Notes under the pieces: generated by a model | Seen by the model: only the letters and a program-made list of their open reading frames with translations | Database searches by the model: none | What the model was told of the DNA's origin: nothing | Source of the DNA: Nitrobacter sp. Nb-311A | GTDB taxonomy: Bacteria; Pseudomonadota; Alphaproteobacteria; Rhizobiales; Xanthobacteraceae | Length of the DNA: 64,000 nt | Assembly (NCBI RefSeq): GCF_000152905.1 | Contig: NZ_CH672416.1 | Span: 93,398-157,397 of the forward strand | Reading direction: 5' to 3' | Position numbers and translations under genes: made by a program | In this document: positions 58,265 through 64,000 of the stretch, in pieces | Layout: each line of letters begins with the position of its first letter | Position numbering within the stretch: the first letter of the stretch is position 1

Positions 58265-59194
58265 ATGATGCAGGACCTCAACGACCTCTATTATTTCGTG
58301 CAGGTTGTCGATCACGGTGGTTTCGCCGCCGCCGCCCGCGCGCTTGGGATGCCGCGCTCGCGGCTGAGCCGCCGCATCGCAGCTCTGGAGGAGCGGCTGG
58401 GGGTGCGGCTGATCCAGCGCTCGACCCGGCGCTTCAGCGTCACCGAGATCGGGCAGGATTACTACCGTCATTGCGTTGCAATGCTGGTGGAAGCCGATGC
58501 GGCGCAAGAATTGATCGACCGTTCGCGCAGCAGACCGCAGGGCATCGTGAGGGTTAGTTGTCCACCACCGCTGCTTTACTTTCAGGTCGGCGAAATGGTC
58601 GCTCGCTTCATGGCTGAGTGTCCGGACGTCGAGGTGCATCTCGAAAGCACGCCGCGCCGTGTCGACGTAATCGCGGAAGGTATCGACATCGCGCTGCGCG
58701 TGCGTTTTCCGCCGCTGGAAGACAACGATCTGGTGATGCGCGTGCTGGCCGAGAGCACGCAGCGGCTGGTGGCAAGCCCGGCCCTGCTGAAGGGACTGCG
58801 CCAGCCTCCTATTCCCGCCGATCTTGCCGCGCTTCCCAGCATCGGCTGGGGGCCGCCGCATCAGCGTCAGGAATGGTGCCTCGACGGCCCCGACCAGGCA
58901 ACCGCGCTGATTCCCCATGCACCGCGCCTTATCACCGGGGACATGGTGGCGTTGCGCTTCGCGGCCCTGCGCGGCATCGGCGTCGGGCAGTTTCCGACCA
59001 TGGTTGTGGAGGCCGACCTCGACAGCGGCGCCCTACTTGATGTGCTGCCGCAATGGCGGCCGCGCGCCGGCATTATCCACGCCGTGTTCTCGTCGCGGCG
59101 CGGGCTGTTGCCCTCGGTGCGGGCGCTGCTGGACTTTCTGGCTGCTGAGTTCGCCGCTTTGACGGAAGCGAACAGCGTTTCGCCAGGGAAGTAA
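58265..59194 (+). CDS. LysR-family transcriptional regulator
   Basis: One-component regulator, 309 residues: N-terminal winged HTH (about 1-62, DLYYFVQVVDHGGFAAAARAL, SRLSRRIAALEERLGVRLIQR) and a substrate-binding effector domain (about 90-300). It belongs to the CrgA/AaeR-like group by its layout. Divergent from the pirin gene with a 112-bp gap, the usual place for its own operator. A second ATG three bases in is equally possible. Confidence 0.94.
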   Translation: MMQDLNDLYYFVQVVDHGGFAAAARALGMPRSRLSRRIAALEERLGVRLIQRSTRRFSVTEIGQDYYRHCVAMLVEADAAQELIDRSRSRPQGIVRVSCPPPLLYFQVGEMVARFMAECPDVEVHLESTPRRVDVIAEGIDIALRVRFPPLEDNDLVMRVLAESTQRLVASPALLKGLRQPPIPADLAALPSIGWGPPHQRQEWCLDGPDQATALIPHAPRLITGDMVALRFAALRGIGVGQFPTMVVEADLDSGALLDVLPQWRPRAGIIHAVFSSRRGLLPSVRALLDFLAAEFAALTEANSVSPGK

Positions 59195-59243
59195 ATAAGG
59201 TAGGTGATCCACGCAATCGTCCCCGCCGCAACGGAACGCTCCG

Positions 59244-60098
59244 ATGGCCCGCAGGTTTTCCGCACGCTATCAATCCGAACCGTTTTCCGCGCTGGCGACC
59301 TGGGCGCGGCGGCTTGCGGTGTTCTCGGCGGTCGCGACGCTGGTGTCCATTGCGGCGGTAAGGTTTGGCATCCTTGAGAGCAAACCCGCGCTCGCGACCT
59401 TGTTGGGCGCGCTCGCCTGCGCCGGACTGTCGGTCCTTGTGGCGTCCGCAGGCCTTGTAGCGTTGTGGCGGGATGGCTCACGCGGCATAGGCCGTATCCT
59501 GACGGCGCTGCTGCTGAACGTGCTGATCCTTGCCTATCCGGCATACCTCGCCGTGAAATATCGCAACCTGCCGCCGATCCACGATATCACCACCGATCCG
59601 ATCAACCCGCCTCACTTCGACGCATTGACGCGGCTGCGCGGTATCGACGGCGCCAACTCCGCCGTCTACGCCGGTCTTTATTCCGCCAAACAGCAGCGTG
59701 TGGCCTATCCCGCGATCGAGCCGGTGGAATTGGACCTGACGGCTCAGCACGCCTTCGACATCGTCCGGCGGCTCGTCGCGCGGCGCAAATGGCTGGTGAT
59801 CGACGAACGCCCGCCGCAGCCGCCAGCGCAGTCCGGCCATATCGAGGCTGTGGCGAGAACGCCGGTCATGGGTTTTCGCGAAGACGTGGTGATCCGCATC
59901 ACGCCGAACGAGGACGGGTCCCGCGTCGATATCCGCTCCTCGTCGCGTTACTTCGAGCACGATCTCGGCAGCAACGCCGCGCGCGTCAGCAGTCTGATTG
60001 ACGACATCAACATCGCTGCCGAAAATATTGTCGAGAAGCCGGTGAAGGAGCCACCGATGCCGGTCAAGCCGTCCGCCAGAGGCGCGGGCAAGCGATAG
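59244..60098 (+). CDS. DUF1499 membrane protein
   Basis: A 284-residue protein: three N-terminal membrane helices (about 20-105), then a DUF1499 domain (about 112-260) with IHDITTDPINPPHFDAL and RIDIRSSSRYFEHDLG-like VDIRSSSRYFEHDLGSNAARV. The C-terminal tail is basic. Function is unknown. It faces the metallo-hydrolase gene with only 3 bp between stops. Confidence 0.9.
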   Translation: MARRFSARYQSEPFSALATWARRLAVFSAVATLVSIAAVRFGILESKPALATLLGALACAGLSVLVASAGLVALWRDGSRGIGRILTALLLNVLILAYPAYLAVKYRNLPPIHDITTDPINPPHFDALTRLRGIDGANSAVYAGLYSAKQQRVAYPAIEPVELDLTAQHAFDIVRRLVARRKWLVIDERPPQPPAQSGHIEAVARTPVMGFREDVVIRITPNEDGSRVDIRSSSRYFEHDLGSNAARVSSLIDDINIAAENIVEKPVKEPPMPVKPSARGAGKR

Positions 60099-60101
60099 AG
60101 C

Positions 60102-61019
60102 TCACGTCAGCCGGTAACGTCCTTCGATGACGGGATCGCCATCGGTGTGTACGAGGCCGCGCGCCACCAGATTCTCCAGATGCGCAAGCACCGAATAGCC
60201 GGCGGCGCCCGTCAAGCGCGCATCGAGGCCGATATAGATCGCGCGGACCAAAGTCGGGATATCGGCCTCGCCTTTCGCCAATCGATGCAGGATCGAAGCC
60301 TCGCGCGCCCGGCGATGCCGCGCAAGGAAGCGCACGAAGCGGGGCGCATCCCGGATCTCCGGGCCATGACCGGAAAAATACAATTGCTCGTCGCGCTGCG
60401 AGAGCTTCTCCAGCGAGGCCATGTAGTCCACCATCGACCCGTCCGGCGGCGCCACGATCGAGGTGGACCAGCCCATGACGTGGTCGCCGGCGAAAAGAAT
60501 CCCCCGTTCCCTCCACGCAAACGCCATATGGTTCGCGGTGTGTCCCGGCGTGCTCACCGCTTCCAGCGCCCATTCGTCACCCATGACGGCGTCGCCATTG
60601 TGAAGCCGAACATCCGGCACAAAATCGCGATCAGCGCCGAATTCCGGATTGTGCTTTTCGCTCTCAAACCGTGGCCGCGAAGCACGATGCGGCCCCTCGG
60701 CATAAACCTGCGCGCCCGTGGCAGCCTTGATGCGCGCGGCATTGGACGAATGATCCTTGTGGGTGTGGGTGACGAAGATATGCGTCACGGTCTCGCCTCT
60801 CACCGCGTCGAGCAACGCCCGCGCATGAGCCTCGCTGTCAGGTCCGGGATCGATGATCGCGACCTTGCCGCGTCCGACAATGTAGCTCACCGTTCCCGTG
60901 AAGGTGAAAGGACCGGGATTATCGCACAGCACGCGACGGACCCCAGGCACGACCTCCTCGGCCAAACCCGGCCTCAGCGGAAAGTCACGGTTGAAGGGAA
61001 TGTCTTCGGTGTCGGGCAT
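60102..61019 (-). CDS. Metallo-beta-lactamase fold hydrolase
   Basis: Zn-dependent hydrolase of the MBL fold, related to the LACTB2/beta-lactamase-like group, 305 residues. Zinc motif HTHKDHS (about 109-115), later ligands in TPGHTANHMAF, LFAGDHVMG and SGHGPEIRD. A winged-helix-like C-terminal segment (about 230-300) is typical of the LACTB2 group. Substrate unknown. The ATG at 61019 is chosen; the frame is open to 61163. Confidence 0.92.
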   Translation of the reverse strand: MPDTEDIPFNRDFPLRPGLAEEVVPGVRRVLCDNPGPFTFTGTVSYIVGRGKVAIIDPGPDSEAHARALLDAVRGETVTHIFVTHTHKDHSSNAARIKAATGAQVYAEGPHRASRPRFESEKHNPEFGADRDFVPDVRLHNGDAVMGDEWALEAVSTPGHTANHMAFAWRERGILFAGDHVMGWSTSIVAPPDGSMVDYMASLEKLSQRDEQLYFSGHGPEIRDAPRFVRFLARHRRAREASILHRLAKGEADIPTLVRAIYIGLDARLTGAAGYSVLAHLENLVARGLVHTDGDPVIEGRYRLT

Positions 61020-61168
61020 GCTATGCTTTGAGTCCACTTTTGTCTCGGATGAAACACAGCGCGTAACGATACGCTGCTGATCCGGGACCGTTGCGAAGTC
61101 GGTGCTTGCAGCGGCCCCGACTCTGCGAAGCAGCGCAAGGGCGCTGCATCGCGTCCGGGACACGACCT

Positions 61169-62383
61169 TCAGCAGAACGCCGGAATGCCGGTGATGGCGC
61201 GGCCCAGCACCAGCGCATGGACGTCGTGGGTGCCTTCATACGTATTGACGGCTTCAAGGTTGGCGGCGTGGCGCATCACATGATACTCGATCTGAATGCC
61301 GTTGCCGCCGTGCATATCGCGCGCGGCCCGCGCGATATCGAGCGCCTTGCCGCAATTGTTGCGTTTGATGATCGAGATCATCTCGGGCGTCATCTTGCCC
61401 TCGTCCATCAGCCGCCCGACGCGCAGGCTGCCTTGAAGCCCAAGCGCGATCTCGGTCTGCATGTCCGCGAGTTTCTTCTGCACCAGTTGCGCCGCCGCCA
61501 GCGGACGGCCGAACTGCTTTCGCTCGAGCACGTACTTCCGCGCGCGGTGCATGCAGTCTTCGGCCGCGCCCATCACGCCCCATGAAATGCCGTAGCGCGC
61601 GCGGTTCAGGCAGCCGAACGGACCTTTCAGTCCCGACACGTTCGGCAGCAGGCTTTCTTCCGGCACCACCACGCCATCCATCACGATCTCGCCGGTGACC
61701 GACGCCCGCAAGCTGAGCTTGCCGCCGATCTTCGGAGCGGACAGGCCCTTCATTCCCTTTTCCAGCACGAAGCCGCGGATCTGGTTGTCATGCGCCGCCG
61801 ACCTGGCCCAGACCACGAACAGATCCGCGATCGGCGCGTTGGAAATCCACGTCTTCGAACCGGTCAGCCGATAGCCGTCCGACACCTTCTCGGCGCGGCT
61901 TTTCATGCCGCCGGGGTCGGAACCGGCGTCCGGTTCGGTCAGGCCGAAACAACCGACCCATTCACCGGTTGCAAGCTTCGGCAAATATTTCTTGCGCTGA
62001 TTCTCGTCGCCATAAGCATAGATCGGATACATCACCAGCGACGACTGCACCGAATTCATCGAGCGGTAGCCGGAGTCCACACGCTCGATTTCCCGCGCGA
62101 CGAGACCGTAGGCCACATAGCTGGCGTCAGCACAACCATACTCCTGCGGAAGAGTGATGCCGTTCAGACCGAGTTCGCCCATTTCATTGAATATCTCGCG
62201 GTCGGTCTTGTCTTCCTGATAGGCTTTGACGATGCGCGGCAACAACTTGTCCTGCGCATACGCATGAGCGGTGTCGCGGATCATGCGTTCATCTTCGGTC
62301 AGTTGATCATCCAGCCTGAGCGGATCGTCCCACTGGAAACTGACCGGCGCGGGCTTGTCCTTGCCTTGCGGACGAACGCTCAT
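61169..62383 (-). CDS. gcdH: Glutaryl-CoA dehydrogenase
   Basis: Flavoprotein that oxidatively decarboxylates glutaryl-CoA to crotonyl-CoA in lysine/tryptophan catabolism. The product has 404 residues. Motifs: [17 protein letters not shown] (FAD/substrate), [19 protein letters not shown], and the catalytic Glu in [20 protein letters not shown], the pattern that separates GCDH from other acyl-CoA dehydrogenases. An AAAGGA site precedes the ATG at 62383. No electron-transfer flavoprotein genes are nearby. Confidence 0.93.
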   Translation of the reverse strand: MSVRPQGKDKPAPVSFQWDDPLRLDDQLTEDERMIRDTAHAYAQDKLLPRIVKAYQEDKTDREIFNEMGELGLNGITLPQEYGCADASYVAYGLVAREIERVDSGYRSMNSVQSSLVMYPIYAYGDENQRKKYLPKLATGEWVGCFGLTEPDAGSDPGGMKSRAEKVSDGYRLTGSKTWISNAPIADLFVVWARSAAHDNQIRGFVLEKGMKGLSAPKIGGKLSLRASVTGEIVMDGVVVPEESLLPNVSGLKGPFGCLNRARYGISWGVMGAAEDCMHRARKYVLERKQFGRPLAAAQLVQKKLADMQTEIALGLQGSLRVGRLMDEGKMTPEMISIIKRNNCGKALDIARAARDMHGGNGIQIEYHVMRHAANLEAVNTYEGTHDVHALVLGRAITGIPAFC

Positions 62384-62470
62384 GACAATCCTTTCGCGTG
62401 TTTCGGATACCGCTATCGGCAAAGCCACAATCGCTGAAAGTATAACCGTAATTCGACGCTGCAACCACCG

Positions 62471-63547
62471 TCAGCTGTCAAGACGTTCATTCGAAACGAT
62501 CTCGATGCCGAAACCGGAGAGTCCCTTGTAGTCGTACGCCGACGAGGTCAGATGTCGGATGGACGTGACCCCGAGATCGCGCAGGATTTGCGCGCCGACG
62601 CCAACCTCCCGCCACTGCCTGTTGCGATCAGCTTCGGCCGACCCATCTTCGGGGAGCGGCGCCACCGGCACGCCGGCGGCGCCGTCCCTCAGATAGACCA
62701 GCACGCCGCGCCCGGCCGTCCTGAAGTGCTCGAGCACCCTCTCCATGCGCTTCGGTCCTGCGAAGATATCGCGCACGATATTCGACTTGTGGAAGCGGGT
62801 CAGGATATTCTTGCCGTCGCCGATGCCGTTATAGACGAACGCAACGTGGGCTATGGAATCGAACGGCGAGCGATACGCGTAGCCCTGCAGCGGCCCGATC
62901 GGGCTGTCGATTGCAAATTCGGAGACCCGCTCGATCAGCTTCTCGCGCGCCTGACGATACGCGATGATATCGGCGATGGTCACGTGCTTGAGCGAGTGCG
63001 CATCAGCGAACCCAGCCACCCGCTCGCCTTTCATCACCGTGCCGTCGTCGTTCATCAGCTCGCTGATGACGCCGACCGGCGGCAGGCCCGCCAGCTTGCA
63101 GAGATCGATTGCCGCCTCGGTATGACCGGCGCGCAGCAGCACGCCGCCGTTGCGTGCAATCAGAGGGAAGATGTGGCCGGGTCTGGCGAAGTCGCTTGCG
63201 CCGGAGTTCGGATTGGCGAGCGCCCGGCAGCAGGATGCTCGCTGTTCGGCGGAAATGCCGGTGCCGCCGTCCGGCTTGTAATCGACCGAGACGGTGAAGG
63301 CCGTGGTATGATTGGATTCGTTATGCGCGACCATCGGATCGAGCCGCAGCCGTTGCGCATTCTCCGTGGTGATCGGCGCGCAAACGATGCCGGACGTATG
63401 CCGTATCACAAACGCCATTTTCTCCGCGGTGCAGAGCGAGGCCGCGACGATCAGATCGCCCTCCCCCTCGCGATCCTCATCGTCGGTGACCACGACGATT
63501 TCGCCGTTCGCAAAAGCCTGAATGACTTCCGGTATCGGATGGGGCAT
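62471..63547 (-). CDS. ribB: 3,4-dihydroxy-2-butanone 4-phosphate synthase with a degenerate RibA half
   Basis: Converts ribulose 5-phosphate to DHBP for riboflavin synthesis. The product has 358 residues. The RibB domain (about 1-200) is intact: DDEDREGEGDLIVAA, HTSGIVCAPIT, RPGHIFPL and GHTEAAIDLCKLAG. The C-terminal half (about 208-355) keeps the GTP cyclohydrolase II outline (FRTAGRGVLVYLRDG, ILRDLGVTSIRHLTSS) but lacks the three zinc cysteines of active RibA. So it likely acts as RibB only, with RibA supplied elsewhere. Confidence 0.92.
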   Translation of the reverse strand: MPHPIPEVIQAFANGEIVVVTDDEDREGEGDLIVAASLCTAEKMAFVIRHTSGIVCAPITTENAQRLRLDPMVAHNESNHTTAFTVSVDYKPDGGTGISAEQRASCCRALANPNSGASDFARPGHIFPLIARNGGVLLRAGHTEAAIDLCKLAGLPPVGVISELMNDDGTVMKGERVAGFADAHSLKHVTIADIIAYRQAREKLIERVSEFAIDSPIGPLQGYAYRSPFDSIAHVAFVYNGIGDGKNILTRFHKSNIVRDIFAGPKRMERVLEHFRTAGRGVLVYLRDGAAGVPVAPLPEDGSAEADRNRQWREVGVGAQILRDLGVTSIRHLTSSAYDYKGLSGFGIEIVSNERLDS

Positions 63548-63686
63548 CGGTCCGCGCGTTCCCGTTTAATGGAAGCTCCGTATGACGCAGAGCAGGCGGC
63601 GGCGCAACCGACGCGGTCCGCAAAAGCTGCCCACGACCATGCCATCATATAGTGATCCGGCGCGGTGAATGCGGCAACGGGATCGG

Positions 63687-64000
63687 CTAGGGCAGCACCT
63701 CCCGGCGCTCTTTCAGGAGGGCGTCGGTCTCTGCGCGCTTGTCGGCCAGCAATCCGTTTTCGGCAGCCTCGATCGCCGCAAACAGCTCTTGCGCATCGGT
63801 CAGGCGGGTTACCGTCACATAGTCCGCGCCAGCGACATATTGATCCTCGACGTCCGACAGCCGATCCGCCGTCGAGATAATCTTCGCGGTCGGGTTCAGC
63901 GAACGAACGTGGCGGACGAGCTTTTCATTATTGGCGCCCTTGAGCAGCGAATCCGGCACGCTGAGAATAATGATCTCGGCGCTGCCGACCCCGGCGTGAA
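63687..64000 (-). CDS. C-terminal part of a TrkA-N/RCK domain protein (antiporter type), partial
   Basis: The frame enters from the right edge and stops at 63687; 104 residues are visible. They read as the second half of a TrkA-N (RCK) nucleotide-binding domain: GSAEIIILSVPDSLLKGANN, VRSLNPTAKIISTADRL and EDQYVAGADYVTVTRL, then a helical tail (KRAETDALLKERREVLP). This matches the cytoplasmic end of KefB-like cation:proton antiporters. The membrane part lies outside the window. Confidence 0.8.
   Translation of the reverse strand, partial: HAGVGSAEIIILSVPDSLLKGANNEKLVRHVRSLNPTAKIISTADRLSDVEDQYVAGADYVTVTRLTDAQELFAAIEAAENGLLADKRAETDALLKERREVLP

Overview
The window is a high-GC, gene-dense piece of an alphaproteobacterial chromosome from the Bradyrhizobiaceae (Nitrobacter / Bradyrhizobium / Rhodopseudomonas group). 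The evidence is a CycM-type membrane cytochrome c, a BjaI/NwiI-type LuxR-LuxI pair, a Caulobacter-style cpa/tad pilus cluster, and two families of dispersed palindromic repeats that I recognise from this family. Nitrobacter is my best guess at genus level, but the sequence alone does not prove it. I saw no tRNA, rRNA, CRISPR array, insertion sequence or prophage.

Layout. 0-7 kb: a 5' part of aconitase (minus strand), then ccmABCDG for cytochrome c biogenesis facing septation protein A and ftsY. 7-11 kb: an RluA-family pseudouridine synthase carrying an in-frame palindromic repeat, an RhlE-type RNA helicase, an extended IF-1 and a cold-shock protein. 10.7-23 kb: a complete tad/flp pilus locus. 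Two TadE/TadG-like minor pilins and a stand-alone RcpA-N protein lie on the minus strand. Flp pilin, a small membrane peptide, cpaABCDEF and tadBC lie on the plus strand. The TPR lipoprotein tadD converges on tadC and is bracketed by inverted copies of a dispersed repeat. 23-33 kb: an M17 aminopeptidase, an SH3-NlpC/P60 hydrolase and a Yej-type ABC importer with two tandem solute-binding proteins, together suggesting peptide or muropeptide salvage. 33-45 kb: cycM, kdsB, pheA, metF-metH with a PAS protein at the end, glpK, a CusF-like periplasmic protein, aroC and a histidine phosphatase.

45.9-48.3 kb: a quorum-sensing island, luxR-luxI plus a 68-residue protein of unknown function, with a good lux-box candidate between luxR and luxI. 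A 98-bp repeat occurs in opposite orientations on either side of aroC-phosphatase-luxRI. 48.5-64 kb: a CbpA-like J protein, a surface-antigen lipoprotein, pdxH, an SDR, corA, an L,D-transpeptidase, an extensin-like protein with LAS-metallopeptidase motifs, an acyl-CoA synthetase, a pirin/LysR divergent pair, a DUF1499 membrane protein, a metallo-beta-lactamase fold hydrolase, glutaryl-CoA dehydrogenase, a ribB whose GTP cyclohydrolase II half has lost its zinc cysteines, and the C-terminal end of a TrkA-N (antiporter-type) protein.

How the genes work together: the pilus genes form one assembly machine (pilin, peptidase, secretin, ATPase, platform, pilotin) and have CtrA-like sites upstream of cpaB and tadD. 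aroC and pheA belong to aromatic amino-acid synthesis; metF and metH close the methionine/folate cycle. Several genes act on the envelope (two murein-active hydrolases, the Yej importer, the L,D-transpeptidase, kdsB). The most unusual points are the in-frame repeat in the pseudouridine synthase, the quorum-sensing cassette between inverted repeats with its unknown small partner, and the degenerate RibA domain.
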